Assembly (NCBI RefSeq): GCF_001460635.1
Contig: NZ_LN907858.1
Coordinates: 248,001-312,000, forward strand
Length of the DNA stretch: 64,000 bases
DNA from: Helicobacter typhlonius
Lineage (GTDB): Bacteria; Campylobacterota; Campylobacteria; Campylobacterales; Helicobacteraceae
Reading direction: 5' to 3'
The position numbers were made by a program, and so were the translations under genes. The notes beneath the pieces are model-generated. The model was not told the DNA's origin. It saw nothing but the letters and a program-made list of their open reading frames with translations, and ran no database searches. This document shows positions 46,622 through 57,164 of this stretch, piece by piece. The first letter of the stretch is position 1, and each line of letters begins with the position of its first letter.

Positions 46622-49399
46622 TTAATCTAATGCGTGATTTGGGTCATACTCACTCAAAGGAAAAGGTTTTAGAGAATCTGCACTATCATCACACGCATTT
46701 AAAATCTCCTCACGCTTTTTAGAATCAATGATAAAGGCTTCATTATAGCCTGTTTTGATACCATAATTTATATTTATATCCCAATCCTTTAGCGGTGTGC
46801 CGATGGCTTCAATCTTAGCTTTAAGGGCTGTAATTTCTGGGCTTGTGAAAATAAAGGAATCCGTGCTTAGGGAATCTTGGGGGATAAGCCATTGTTTGTT
46901 TTTAATTACTTCGCTTATATCATTGTCTTCTTTTGTGAAACTTAAAAAGCATAAAGCATAGTTTTTGTTTGGCATATATTGCAGAGTAGTGATAGCTGTA
47001 TCTACTTGGGCGGATTCAAAGATTTTCACACCATTAAAATCATAATGTGAATCAAGTTTAAAATCAAGGATAAACTCTCTTAAATTTTTTCCATATCCTG
47101 CTCTGCACCATTTGTTACTTGTAATAAAGCTTAAGAATCCTTCATTTTTTAATAAATCTAAACTTTTAACATAAAAGTAAGTGAAAATATCTGCGCTTGA
47201 ATTGGCAAGGTTGTAGGATTTGCCTTTAAATTTTTCAAGTTGAAAGTTTTGAAACGCATTAAGTAGAGATTGTTTATTAGGAATCTTTTCTTGTCTAATA
47301 TACGGCGGATTGCCAATGATTATATCAAAGCCCCCTTGTGCGAAAATGGGTGCAAAAAAGAAGCGATATAAAAAAAGCTTGTCGGTGTGGAAGTTATGTT
47401 CTTTATAATCTTTAAAGAGTGTGTTTAAATCGTGTTTAAAAGATTCGTATTGAAGTATTTTTTCTTGCTGTTTATCTCTTTCTTTTGGCTTAGATTTTGG
47501 ATTTGCCTTTATGCTTTGAATATTCTCATCAATTTGCTTGATACGCTCATCAAAGGCTTCTTTCATTATCGCTAAAATCTCTGCTTTGAGTTGTGCTTTT
47601 TGTGCATTTGGCTCATAGTATTGCAGAAAAAGTGCTTCTAGCTTATGAGTTTGTGATTTATCAAATAAAGACGCATTGGCATTGCTCGTTTTCCCCCAAA
47701 GGTCTTTTTGATGTTGTGGTGCATTCAAATCACTTGGAATAATTTCAATGCCATTAATGCTTTCTATAAGAGCATTGCCCTGCATAAATTTAAAGTCAAG
47801 GTTTGGAAGTGGGCTAGGTGTATCCTCATCTACGGCGATTGAGAGCCAAAAGCGGAGTTTTGCTATCTCAATCGCATCAGCATCAATGTCTATTCCATAG
47901 ATTTGCTGCTCTATAATCTCGCGCTTATATCTTGCTAAGTCTTGCTTTTGCAAAGAGGGGTTGAGTGTGTGCAGAGCTTCTAGTATCTCGCTTAGCATTC
48001 CCATTGGGAAAGCACCACTTCCAATAGCTGGGTCTAGGATTTTAAGCGATGTGATAGCTTGTGTTAATTGTTTCGCATTTTGTGCAATAAAATCATCGCT
48101 TTGTTTATAAAAAATAAAGTTATAGAGTGAATCTTTGTGTGCGTGTGGAGATTCTGTATCTTGTGTGAGGTGAGATTCATCGTGCAAGATTCTCTCCTGT
48201 AATGTGCGGGTTAGGACATTTTTACACATAAAATGCACAATTTCTCTAGGCGTGTAAAAAGCCCCACTTGATTTATTATAATCAATGAGGTTTTCAAACA
48301 CTTTGCCTAGCATTTCTGGGTCAATACCGATTTCTTGATTATCTGGGGTGGATTCTTCAATCGTAAAATTATAGTTTTCAAATACATCAAAAATTGCTTT
48401 AAAATCAGTATTTTCTAGGCTTTGTGTAAGGACAAAATCTCTTTCTATGCCCTTACCTTGCTTGTCTCTATACTCTTCAAAAAGCCCACCATTAAGGAAT
48501 GGAATCTTACAATCAAAGTGGGGTGAATAGTCATTTTTACGCTCTGTATTAAGTGTCTCAAAAAATAAAGGGCAAAGGTATTTTGTATAAAAAAATTCAT
48601 TATTTTGCGTGGCTTTGATAAAAAGTGAAAACAAAAAGTTTTTATCGCCCTCTCCATAAGAAGCATTTTGTGCTACGCCTAGCCAACCCTTTTTTTGCAA
48701 AAAGTATAAAAACACAATGCGCCCTAGAAGTTTTTTGACAAAAGCATTGACTGCTTTTTCTCCATTTAAACCCTCATAATTATCTAAGATTTTTAAAGTG
48801 GCTTGATTTTGACATAATTTTTGCGATAAATCTTTATAAAGCCTTTCATAATCTCTATAAAATTCTTTACTTATAGGTTCTGTGCTAAAAGCTTCTTGGA
48901 GATTTTTTAAAGTTTTTTCTTTATCTAAAAATCCTTGAAGTTGTAATTTGGCTGTTTTTGTCTTTGTATTTTCTCCTAGTGTGAAGCTTTGTCGGCGGAG
49001 ATTTGAAAAGGTTGTTTTGTTTTTTTCATAATCAAAACCTTGTGTTACAAGACTTAGTCTAAATTCTTTGCTTTCATCATAAAAAACTGCAAGCATTGCG
49101 TTTATTTCTGGTTGATTTTTGATGATTTCAGCGATTTCTTTATGGAGGGTGATTTTGGCATTAATTGATGTTGTTTTAAAGGCATAGATGCTTAAACTTT
49201 GTGAATCTAGGGTGATATTTTCACACATTTGTGAATAGGCGGTGATAATGCTATTATGCTTATCATAAGGAGTGCGTTGCTTGGTTTTTATGTCAATATC
49301 TTTTCCAAAAGATTCTATGATGAAGTTTTGAAAATGTTCGTGCTTATAGGCGTTATTAAGAAAAATATCTAAAGTTTTTGAAGATTCTACTACACTCAT
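46622..49399 (-). CDS. Eco57I-like DNA adenine methyltransferase, lacking its target-recognition end
   Basis: 925 residues. N-terminal domain of unknown role (1-330), then SAM motif I LDPAIGSGAFPMGML (about 470) and motif IV IIIGNPPYIRQEK (about 700). The protein stops after INYGIKTGYNEAFIIDSKKR and NHALD. Relatives would continue there with RTEQLIKPILRGRDIKRY, which is instead the start of the gene at 45801. The start overlaps the helicase stop by four bases (ATGA), so both are made together. It probably needs the downstream modules in trans. Confidence 0.8.
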   Translation of the reverse strand: MSVVESSKTLDIFLNNAYKHEHFQNFIIESFGKDIDIKTKQRTPYDKHNSIITAYSQMCENITLDSQSLSIYAFKTTSINAKITLHKEIAEIIKNQPEINAMLAVFYDESKEFRLSLVTQGFDYEKNKTTFSNLRRQSFTLGENTKTKTAKLQLQGFLDKEKTLKNLQEAFSTEPISKEFYRDYERLYKDLSQKLCQNQATLKILDNYEGLNGEKAVNAFVKKLLGRIVFLYFLQKKGWLGVAQNASYGEGDKNFLFSLFIKATQNNEFFYTKYLCPLFFETLNTERKNDYSPHFDCKIPFLNGGLFEEYRDKQGKGIERDFVLTQSLENTDFKAIFDVFENYNFTIEESTPDNQEIGIDPEMLGKVFENLIDYNKSSGAFYTPREIVHFMCKNVLTRTLQERILHDESHLTQDTESPHAHKDSLYNFIFYKQSDDFIAQNAKQLTQAITSLKILDPAIGSGAFPMGMLSEILEALHTLNPSLQKQDLARYKREIIEQQIYGIDIDADAIEIAKLRFWLSIAVDEDTPSPLPNLDFKFMQGNALIESINGIEIIPSDLNAPQHQKDLWGKTSNANASLFDKSQTHKLEALFLQYYEPNAQKAQLKAEILAIMKEAFDERIKQIDENIQSIKANPKSKPKERDKQQEKILQYESFKHDLNTLFKDYKEHNFHTDKLFLYRFFFAPIFAQGGFDIIIGNPPYIRQEKIPNKQSLLNAFQNFQLEKFKGKSYNLANSSADIFTYFYVKSLDLLKNEGFLSFITSNKWCRAGYGKNLREFILDFKLDSHYDFNGVKIFESAQVDTAITTLQYMPNKNYALCFLSFTKEDNDISEVIKNKQWLIPQDSLSTDSFIFTSPEITALKAKIEAIGTPLKDWDININYGIKTGYNEAFIIDSKKREEILNACDDSADSLKPFPLSEYDPNHALD

Positions 49400-52300
49400 T
49401 TTATCCCCTTTGTTAAGTGAATTGTCGTAATGCTAATTTGGATTTGAGGTTCTGTGTGGGTGGCAGAATCTATTGTGTTATAATCTTGCTCTTTGCTAGT
49501 CTGCAAATCTGCATTTGGGGCAAATTTTTCTTTGATGACAAGGACTTCTCTTGCAAAATCCGCACTATTTTTAGCCTTTATATTGATAGTCTCTTTAGTA
49601 AGCTGGGGGTGTCCGTTTTTTATTAAATCAATAAGATTTTCCTTCACTTGCGAATCTAATTCTTGGCAAGAATTAATTTTACTGATAGCTGTTATTTCTT
49701 GTGGTTTAAGCTCTTTTTTTGTTGGATTAGGCGTATTGCGGGATTTTAGAGATTGCTTATAGGATTGCATTGCACTTTGGATATGCGTATAATGCACGCT
49801 CATATCTGCATTTTTGAGAGGACAAGATTCTAAATGTGCTTTCAAAAAGTCTGCCATTTCATAAAAATCACATTCTTGTGTTTGTGGCTCTTGGAGTAAG
49901 TTTTGGCTTGGCACAATATGATATGGATAAAAGTGTGCGTGATTGTGGCTAGAAATGTGGCGAATATAAGCAAAACTTTGAGTTTGATGAGATTGTATTA
50001 TCGTGCGTGATTTAAGCGGGAGATGCTCTATCCTATCAAATTCATCTTTGTGATTTTTGTAGAAATCTTGTAATGCTTTTTTGTATTGTGAATCTTTGCT
50101 TGTTTCTTGATTGTTTTTATCGATTTGAGAATAGAGATTTTTGCTCCCTACAATCTCTTCATCATCATAAATTGCTGAATCTTCCCCTAATGTATAGTGA
50201 AAGCTTTGCAGTTTGCCCGAGGCAATAGAGTTTATATTGATAATCTCATCGGCTAAATGCGTAGGCTTGAAATTATAAATATGGATTTTTTCAAAGCTCG
50301 TGCCTATACGATTAATGCGCCCTATTCTTTGCATTAGCCTTGTGGAATTATAAGGCGTGTCATAATTAATAATAATATTTGCACGATGAAGGTTAATTCC
50401 TTCTGCTAATGTATCGGTTGTAATGATGATATTAAACTCATCTTTTTGTTTCTCTTGAGGATAGTTTGCGTCAAAATTTTCTTTAATTTTTTGCTCGTTT
50501 TCTTCACGATTACTTGCATCAATTTGTAAAATTGTATATGCAATAAGCTCTTTAGCAAGATATTTTGCGGTTGTCGCTGCTTCTGTGAAAATCACTATTT
50601 TTTGTGATTGTGGTAGATATTTATCTAAAGAATCTTTGAGTTTATCAAGTTTAGAATCTCCTTGTATATTCTCCCACGCATTGAGTAATTTTTCTAGGGC
50701 ATCTCTATCATTTTGTAGCTTTTGATAAAAATCATTCTTAAAATGATGAGATTGTAAATGTATGAATTTATCTTCCTTTTTCTCTAAGAGATTCTGCAAG
50801 TCCTTATCATTATCTGATAATACAGCCTCATATAGCTTTTCTCTTGAATTATAGCCCTTTGGGAGTGCGATGGTGCCCTCGCTAAACATTGCAATAAGGG
50901 CATTGTGAGATGTGATTTGATTTTCAAGTGTGGCTTTAAATGCGTCTATGCTTGAATCAAATCGTTTAAATAGAATCTTTTGGATAAGCACACTCAAACG
51001 CTCTGCTGTGTCATTATAAAAACCTTTGCTTTTTTCATCTTCGCCATATTGTGATAAAAACTCCTCTTGTCCATCTTGGGTGAGATTTGGGAATATAAGA
51101 TAACGCACATAGGAAAAAGTGCCTATATTGTTGTGTTTCTTTGAGAGAAAAGCAATTGTTTCTTTTGCAAGATTATGTGAGTTAGAATCTAAATCATAAA
51201 GCAAATCTTTAGGGGGTTCAATTTTTGGAAAAGTGAGATTTTGCTTTTTCATATCATCTTTATAGAGTAGCTCTATATCACCTCTAGTGCGGCGAATCAT
51301 AATATGAGACAAAAGCTTATCGCGTAAGGTGTTGGCAATATTTTCTAGTTTTTTCTTTTCTTTATTTTGTGCAGATTCTTTTTCTTGTATGGATAAATTT
51401 GTGTTTTGGTTGATGATTTTTAGCTCTTTCATTGAGTTTTCAAATTTTGTTTGAAGGTCGCTAAAAAATTTTTCTAAGTTGTTTAAGCCTTCAATGAGAG
51501 AATTTCGCCTATTGCAAAAAAGATAGACTTGATTTGCTAAGTCTTTTGGAGAGTTATTTTGAGGAGTGGCGGAGAGGAGAATAATTTTTTTATGTGCGCC
51601 ATTAAATGGAATCTTGCAAATATTTTCAAGCTCTTTGTAGCGGTTTGAAGTGCTGGAGCGAAAATTATGACTTTCATCAATAATTATAAGCTCTATATCC
51701 TCTCTTGTTTCTTTTGGGATTTTATGCAAGCTATCGTGAGTATAAATTTCATAATTTGCAATATTTATATCATCAAAATGTTTTTTCCACGATTTCTTAA
51801 CGCTCGGTGGAGCAACAATGAGAATCTTGCCCTTAAGATTGTCTATGCGGCATTTTTTAGCGATGACAGACGCGATAAGTGTTTTGCCAAGCCCAACAAC
51901 ATCTGCAAGAAAGAATCCATTGTATTTTTTAAGCTTTTGCAATCCTTCCTGCACGGCGTGTATTTGATAATCATACGCGATATAGTCCTTAAAAAGAGCG
52001 GGAATTTCATTATCTTTCACCAAAAAGTCTTTGCCAAAATGCGTTAAAAGGAGCTTGTAATAAATATCTTTTGGGCTTAAAATTTCTAGGTAGCTTTGTT
52101 TTACACATCTATTAATGTCTTCTATGCTAATCTCTATGGAATCTTTCCATAGTCTTTCAAATTCGTTCAATGCAAAGCTTACATCTGCTTCATCTTTGCT
52201 TAAGAGATTGACTTCATAATTTTTCTCTAAGCCATTATGCGTGAGATTGGAGCTGCCTACGATAAGATAACCATTATAAAGGTTTATGTTGCCTGTATGG

Positions 52301-52816
52301 CTTTGTCGTGGTTCTTGCGTAAATAGATAGAATTTCGCGTGGCAATTTTTATCGCGCACAATGCGCATTTGAATCTGTTTGGATTCTAAGGCGACTTTTA
52401 GGGATAGGATAGAATCATCTACATTTTTATCATAATCTTCTTTTTCTAGTGCTTCTTTTTGATTTTGACTCCAGAGCGTGCGGAATCTATCCTTTTGAAA
52501 AGTGTAATCTAAGCCCTTTTGTGAAAGCTCATAAATGAGGCTATCTACATTAAGCCCCACTAGAATGCGAATGCTTTGAAATCTCTCATAGCCTCCTCTT
52601 TCTTGCAAAAGTTTATGTAAATGAATAAAGCCACTTATACGAAAAAACCCAATAAGAAAGCTTAGATTCTGCGTGTTGTTATCACTTAGAGCATTTTTGA
52701 ATTGATTGAGAAGTGTATTTTGACCTTGATTTGTGGTAAATTTGAGATTTTGTGGGTATGTAGAAGAATTTTCTCTATCCCCCCCCCCCGCTAAAAGCTA
52801 TAATATTCTCTTCCAT
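49396..52816 (-). CDS. PLD-nuclease/SNF2-type helicase, phase-variable, frame OFF
   Basis: From ATG 52816 the frame reads MEENIIAFSGGGG and meets a stop right after G11; with G10 it continues as GGGDRENSSTYPQNL into the open 1,070-residue frame, giving about 1,139 residues. Domains: N-terminal PLD-type nuclease (LIGFFRISGF; HAKFYLF and GSSNLTHNGL, HKD-like), then SF2 helicase with GLGKT (Walker A), IIIDESHNF, and QRIGRINRIG. A C-terminal tail of about 200 residues is Ser/Gln/Lys-rich. A shorter product from TTG 52608 would lack the first strands of the nuclease. Begins 8 bases after gatB. Confidence 0.82.
52779..52789 (-). repeat. Poly-G11 tract in the helicase N-terminus
   Basis: Eleven C on the plus strand at codons 10-13 of the full-length gene; one base too many for the full frame. 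Confidence 0.95.
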
Positions 52817-52824
52817 TGTTCATA

Positions 52825-54249
52825 CTACCCTAATTTTTCTTTTAAAAGCTCATTTACCCTTGCTGGATTTGCGCCTTTAGAGTTTTTCATCACTTGCCCG
52901 ACAAAGAATCCAAAGAGTTTGTCTTTGCCACTTTTGTATTCCGCGACCTTGTCGGCATTAGCGCTTAACACAGATTCTATAACTGCAATAATTGCGCCAT
53001 CATCATTAATTTGGGCTAATCCCATAGAATCTATGAGGCTATCTACATCGCCTCCTTTTTCCATAAGCACATCTAAAATTTCTTTGCCACTTTTTCCGCT
53101 GATTTTGCCCTCCTCAATGCGTTTAACAAGTGTGGCTAAAGTTTTAGAATCCACCCCACAAGTTTGCAGTGTATTTTCACCCTTTAATCGCCCTAAAAGC
53201 TCTGTAGTAAGCCAAGTAAGAGCACCTTTTGCGCTCGCACCTTCTTCAAGCATAGATTCAAAATAAAGTGCAAGCTCAAGGCTACTTGTAAGCACACCTG
53301 CATCATAAGGCTTAAGTCCTAAGGTATTAATATATCGCTCCCTTTTTTCATCGGGCATTTCTGGAATCTTCACTCCCTCACGCATAAGATTCTCATCAAT
53401 AAAAACAGGCAAAAGGTCAGGGTCAGGGAAATAGCGATAATCAGCTGCCTCTTCCTTGCCACGCATTGAACGAGTAATGCCTTTGGCAGTGTCAAAAAGA
53501 CGAGTTTCTTGCACAACTTCGCTTTGATATTTTCCCTCTTCCCAAGCTTCAATTTGTCTCTCTACCTCATATTCAATCGCTTTTTGGATAAATTTAAAGG
53601 AGTTAAGATTCTTAATCTCTACACGCGTATAGAGTTTGCAATCTCCTTTGGGGCGAATAGAAACGTTTGCATCACATCTAAAGCTTCCTTCTTGCATATT
53701 TGCATCGCTTATGCCAAGAAATCGCACAATAGAATGCAGCTTTTTAAGATAGGCTATTGCCTCATCGGAACTTCGCATATCGGGCTCACTCACAATTTCT
53801 AGTAGAGGCGTGCAGGCACGATTTAAATCTACTTTTGAATAATTATTTTCGTGGATATTTTTACCTGCATCTTCTTCAAGGTGCGCACGCGTTACACCGA
53901 TAGTTTTTGTTTGGTTATTACATTCAATTTCAATACTTCCTCGTCCTACGATAGGAATCTCAAATTGACTGATTTGATAGGCTTTTGGCAAGTCTGGGTA
54001 AAAATAGTTTTTGCGTGCAAAGACAGAGTTTTGATTAATAGTCGCATTAATCGCAGTGCCAAAGGAAATCGCCTTTTTTACCGCTTCGCGATTAAGCACG
54101 GGGAGTGCGCCGGGTAGCCCTAAGCAAGTGGGGCAAACATTTTTGTTAGGCTCATCACCAAAGCTTGTTGCGCAAAAGCAAAAAATTTTTGTTTTGGTAT
54201 TGAGTTGGACATGCACCTCTAAACCGATAATCGTTTCATACGCTGACAT
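52825..54249 (-). CDS. gatB: Aspartyl/glutamyl-tRNA amidotransferase subunit B
   Basis: GatCAB subunit that amidates Glu-tRNA(Gln)/Asp-tRNA(Asn); essential where GlnRS is missing, as in Helicobacter. 474 residues: [18 protein letters not shown], zinc Cys in FCFCATSF and [27 protein letters not shown], and C-terminal YqeY-like domain ([18 protein letters not shown]). An ATG lies at 54255 too; AAAAGG is better spaced for 54249. The defence operon begins 8 bases after its stop. Confidence 0.96.
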   Translation of the reverse strand: MSAYETIIGLEVHVQLNTKTKIFCFCATSFGDEPNKNVCPTCLGLPGALPVLNREAVKKAISFGTAINATINQNSVFARKNYFYPDLPKAYQISQFEIPIVGRGSIEIECNNQTKTIGVTRAHLEEDAGKNIHENNYSKVDLNRACTPLLEIVSEPDMRSSDEAIAYLKKLHSIVRFLGISDANMQEGSFRCDANVSIRPKGDCKLYTRVEIKNLNSFKFIQKAIEYEVERQIEAWEEGKYQSEVVQETRLFDTAKGITRSMRGKEEAADYRYFPDPDLLPVFIDENLMREGVKIPEMPDEKRERYINTLGLKPYDAGVLTSSLELALYFESMLEEGASAKGALTWLTTELLGRLKGENTLQTCGVDSKTLATLVKRIEEGKISGKSGKEILDVLMEKGGDVDSLIDSMGLAQINDDGAIIAVIESVLSANADKVAEYKSGKDKLFGFFVGQVMKNSKGANPARVNELLKEKLG

Positions 54250-54342
54250 TTTCATAGCCTTTTGTGTTGAAAATATTGGAATATAAAATGCTAGTATAGG
54301 CTAAAGCCGATAAAAAATTTATAAATTTTTAACAATATTTGG

Positions 54343-54350
54343 TATAAAAT
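54343..54350 (+). promoter_or_regulatory. Possible -10 of the outer-membrane protein gene
   Basis: TATAAAAT about 100 bases before the start, in the divergent gap with gatB. Composition-based call only. Confidence 0.35.
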
Positions 54351-54450
54351 TATAGTTTAAGATTTTATAGAATCTTTTACAAAAAGTAGAAAATACCGAT
54401 ATTTAAGTAGCTTTATAGAGGGTTTCAAAGAGATTTTAGGGGTGAGGCAA

Positions 54451-55149
54451 GTGAAAAACATAAAGGTGATGATGCTATTGTTAAGTTTTGTCTTAGGCTT
54501 AATGTGGGCTGAAGATTCACAACTGAACCAATTAGAATCATTAGAGGCACACAAGACTTCTTCTGATACAAATATAAGCAAAGAGCAGAGTGAAGATTCT
54601 GGTGCAAGTATGCAGGTGAGTAAAAATTTCTCAATCAAAGCTGATATAACCGCAAATGAGGGATATTCAGAGTTTGAACTTGAAACAGGTAAGGCAAATT
54701 TGAATGAGTTTGACGCTCCAATATCGCGTTATAGAACTGGTATGAAGCTTAATTATTCTTTTAAACCTGATGCGCGTGTAAAATTAAATTTTTTCCTGTT
54801 GAATGCTTTGGAGATAAATACCCAAAGACGTGGAGGAAAGGTTAAACCATATAATGATGGCACTTTGTATGAAGAGAATACATATGATTATGGCAGTGTA
54901 GCGGTGGAATCTAGTTGGGTAAATAGTGTTGGTGTGGCTTTAACGATTTTAGGCGTTCATAGGATTTCGCTTACAATGAAGCAAACGCAATTTGCTGGTG
55001 AGAATAATTCACTTGTCGCCCATATTGGTTTCCCCACCTTTGTTGGCAGTGTGAAACAAAATTCAGTATTAAATGATGGGAATCTGGTAATTGCCAACCC
55101 TTTTATGATTACCACGCAGTCTTTTTTGACATATACTTATGTGTTTTGA
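54451..55149 (+). CDS. Putative outer-membrane beta-barrel protein
   Basis: About 232 residues: signal peptide MKNIKVMMLLLSFVLGLMWA, an acidic Ser-rich stretch to about 50, then alternating strands (MKLNYSFKPDARVKLNFFL, RISLTMKQTQFAG) and a terminal Phe (FLTYTYVF), the signal for outer-membrane insertion. GTG 54451 is preferred over GTG 54442 because GGGTGAGG precedes it. No family recognised; gatB lies on one side and gpsA on the other. Confidence 0.65.
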   Translation: MKNIKVMMLLLSFVLGLMWAEDSQLNQLESLEAHKTSSDTNISKEQSEDSGASMQVSKNFSIKADITANEGYSEFELETGKANLNEFDAPISRYRTGMKLNYSFKPDARVKLNFFLLNALEINTQRRGGKVKPYNDGTLYEENTYDYGSVAVESSWVNSVGVALTILGVHRISLTMKQTQFAGENNSLVAHIGFPTFVGSVKQNSVLNDGNLVIANPFMITTQSFLTYTYVF

Positions 55150-55183
55150 TATGACTACATAGCATTATTTAGTAGGGTTTATT

Positions 55184-56119
55184 ATGAATACAATCACTAT
55201 TTTTGGTGGCGGTGCTTGGGGTAGGGCGTTAGCCTTTGCATTTGCTGAAAAAAATAGAGTTAGCATTGTTTCGAGGCGAGATATTAGCGCACTCCTCGCA
55301 CCTCTTAATAAGAATCTTGTAAATAATAATCATTCACCCATTACGCAGGTAAGCCACAGCCAAGCATTAGATTCGGATTATTTTGTAATGGCTATTGCTA
55401 CAAGTGCCTTGCGTGAATGGCTACATAGTGTCGCCTTGCCTCGTGATATAAAAATGCTCTGTGCAAGTAAGGGTATAGAAGCCGGCAGTGGTGCATTTGT
55501 GAGTGATATTATGGAAGAGTATGTGCCACACAAGAGCATCGCATACTTGTGTGGTCCTAGTTTTGCTACAGAGGTGGTGCGCTCCCTGCCTTGTGCGCTT
55601 GTGATACACTCGCGCAATCTTATCTTAAGTCGTGAGTTTGGCTCACTTATGCCACATTTTATCAAAACCTATGCAAGTCCTGATGTCGTGGGTGGCGAAG
55701 TTGCTGGGTCGTATAAGAATGTCATTGCCATAGCTGGTGGAATATGCGATGGCTTGAATTTTGGTGCAAATGCAAAGGCTTCGCTGCTTGCGCGAGGGCT
55801 TGTAGAAATGAGCCGATTTGGAGAGCATTTTGGTGCAAAAATGGAAACATTTTTGGGGCTTTCTGGTGCGGGAGATTTATTTCTCACATCAAATTCTACA
55901 ATGTCGCGCAATTATCGTGTTGGACTTGGATTGGCGAAAGGAAAAGCAATTAATGAGATTCTCAAAGAGCTTGGTGAGGTGGCTGAAGGTGTGATTACTG
56001 CAAAAGCTATTACAGAGATAGGACAAAGGGAAAATATCTACACCCCAATAGCAAGGGAAATTAGTCTCATTATTGAAGGAAAAAGTGTGAAAGAAAGTTT
56101 GAAGTCTCTAATGGCGTAG
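55184..56119 (+). CDS. gpsA: Glycerol-3-phosphate dehydrogenase [NAD(P)+]
   Basis: Makes sn-glycerol-3-phosphate for phospholipids. 311 residues: Rossmann motif FGGGAWGRALAFAFAEK, LCASKGIEAG, CGPSFATEV, catalytic Lys in AGSYKNVIAIAGGICDGL, and GLSGAGDLFLTSNSTMSRNY. ATG 55184 follows a weak GTAGGG site 34 bases after the outer-membrane gene. Confidence 0.95.
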   Translation: MNTITIFGGGAWGRALAFAFAEKNRVSIVSRRDISALLAPLNKNLVNNNHSPITQVSHSQALDSDYFVMAIATSALREWLHSVALPRDIKMLCASKGIEAGSGAFVSDIMEEYVPHKSIAYLCGPSFATEVVRSLPCALVIHSRNLILSREFGSLMPHFIKTYASPDVVGGEVAGSYKNVIAIAGGICDGLNFGANAKASLLARGLVEMSRFGEHFGAKMETFLGLSGAGDLFLTSNSTMSRNYRVGLGLAKGKAINEILKELGEVAEGVITAKAITEIGQRENIYTPIAREISLIIEGKSVKESLKSLMA

Positions 56120-56134
56120 CCCAAAGAGCTACGC
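56114..56134. terminator. Hairpin between gpsA and hup
   Basis: Stem GCGTAGC / GCTACGC with a 7-base loop spans the gpsA stop in a convergent gap of 29 bases; likely serves one or both genes. Confidence 0.4.
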
Positions 56135-56148
56135 TTCATCTGTTTGGC

Positions 56149-56436
56149 TTATTTTTTAGCCTTTGCTACGAGGTCTTTCAAGCCTTTTCCGGGTCTAAAT
56201 TTAGGAACAGCTTTTTCTGCTGTTTTGTATGTTTTTGATGTGCCGGGAACTTTGCCTGTTTTAGCTTTTTGAATTGCTGTTTCAAATTTACCAAAACCAA
56301 CAAGTTCAACGCTTTGTTTTTTAGAAAGAGCCTTAGAAATAGCTTCTGTAAAAGCGCTTACTGCTTGTTCAGCATCTTTTTTTGTGCTGTAATTGCCAAC
56401 TTTTTTAACCAATTCCACGAATTCTGCCTTGTTCAT
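56149..56436 (-). CDS. hup: HU-family DNA-binding protein
   Basis: Histone-like protein that bends DNA in the nucleoid. 95 residues: MNKAEFVELVKKVG, VELVGFGKFETA, and the DNA arm ending in a conserved KFRPGKGLKDLV. Helicobacter has a single HU and no IHF. AAGGAGTTTGCT precedes the ATG and a consensus promoter lies upstream. Confidence 0.96.
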   Translation of the reverse strand: MNKAEFVELVKKVGNYSTKKDAEQAVSAFTEAISKALSKKQSVELVGFGKFETAIQKAKTGKVPGTSKTYKTAEKAVPKFRPGKGLKDLVAKAKK

Positions 56437-56470
56437 AGCAAACTCCTTACTTTAGATTTTGAACGCGCCC

Positions 56471-56499
56471 ATTCTACAAGAAATTAAGGCTTGAGTCAA
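56471..56499 (-). promoter_or_regulatory. Sigma-70 promoter of hup
   Basis: On the minus strand TTGACT (56499-56494), a 17-base spacer and TAGAAT (56476-56471), about 35 bases before the hup start; near consensus in sequence and spacing. Confidence 0.7.
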
Positions 56500-56553
56500 G
56501 GTTTATATAAGATGTATGCGTATTTTGAGCAGATTTTCTATCAAAAATCTATG

Positions 56554-56787
56554 CTAGAGAGAATTTTCGAGGAATTTTTTAGCGGCTTTAATCTGTTCCA
56601 TATGGATTTTAGTTTGGAGTTGCTTGGATTGTAGAAGTAGTCTTGTTTGATCGATAAGTTCTAAGGCTTGGAGCTTATCTTCAAGAGATGCAGATTCTAA
56701 ATCTTGTGGGAGATTGCTTATAAGCACGAACGCGCCTTGGTCGTCTTCTTTGAGCAAGGCGACTTTAAGTTTATCGAACCAATTCAT
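56554..56787 (-). CDS. Small protein after fliS, possible FliT-like chaperone
   Basis: 77 residues: MNWFDKLKVALLKEDDQGAF then mostly helical, rich in Leu/Gln/Lys (LIDQTRLLLQSKQLQTKI). Position after fliS in the flagellar-cap operon (HP0754 position in H. pylori) suggests an export chaperone like FliT, but sequence identity is not obvious. ATG 56787 overlaps fliS; the frame opens at 56832 but the shorter form fits the family length. Confidence 0.6.
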   Translation of the reverse strand: MNWFDKLKVALLKEDDQGAFVLISNLPQDLESASLEDKLQALELIDQTRLLLQSKQLQTKIHMEQIKAAKKFLENSL

Positions 56788-57154
56788 CTTGGTTAATCTC
56801 TCTCCACGCCTCAAGTAACCCTTTAGCAACATTTATGACAACATCAATTTTGGCGGGGTCATTTGCCACATTTGCCTGTGTAAGGAGCTTTATTTGGTGT
56901 GTGTAAAGCCCTGTGAGATATACTGCTACTTCGCCGCCTTTATCGTAATCAAGCGTATTCAAAAGCTCTGTAAATATATCTGTCGTGCGATTGATATAGT
57001 AGATTTTTTTCTCAATATCCTCTGCTTCCATATGTCGCTTCGCTTGGGCGCAAAATCGCAAGATTCCCTCATAGAGCATTTCTACAAGTTTAACAGGAGA
57101 TTCTACAGAGACTGAATTTTGTTGATAGAGGCTATAAGCGTTATTGCCATACAT
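56771..57154 (-). CDS. fliS: Flagellar export chaperone FliS
   Basis: Binds flagellin in the cytoplasm and keeps it unfolded for export. 127 residues, four-helix bundle: AYSLYQQNSVSVESPVKLVE, MLYEGILRFCAQAKRHM, and LNTLDYDKGGEVAVYLTGLY. ATG 57154 after AAGGAGTAACC, 10 bases past fliD. Confidence 0.94.
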   Translation of the reverse strand: MYGNNAYSLYQQNSVSVESPVKLVEMLYEGILRFCAQAKRHMEAEDIEKKIYYINRTTDIFTELLNTLDYDKGGEVAVYLTGLYTHQIKLLTQANVANDPAKIDVVINVAKGLLEAWREINQDELVR

Positions 57155-57164
57155 TGGTTACTCC

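Noticed and set aside
49417-49762. Plus-strand frames with hydrophobic stretches at the helicase-methylase junction
   Set aside because: They lie opposite a tight ATGA-coupled junction of two long genes and have no ribosome site.
54256-54441. tRNA or other structural RNA in the gatB-OMP gap
   Set aside because: No T-loop-like GGTTCGAATCC or cloverleaf pairing was found there or in other gaps; the stretch is AT-rich promoter-like DNA.
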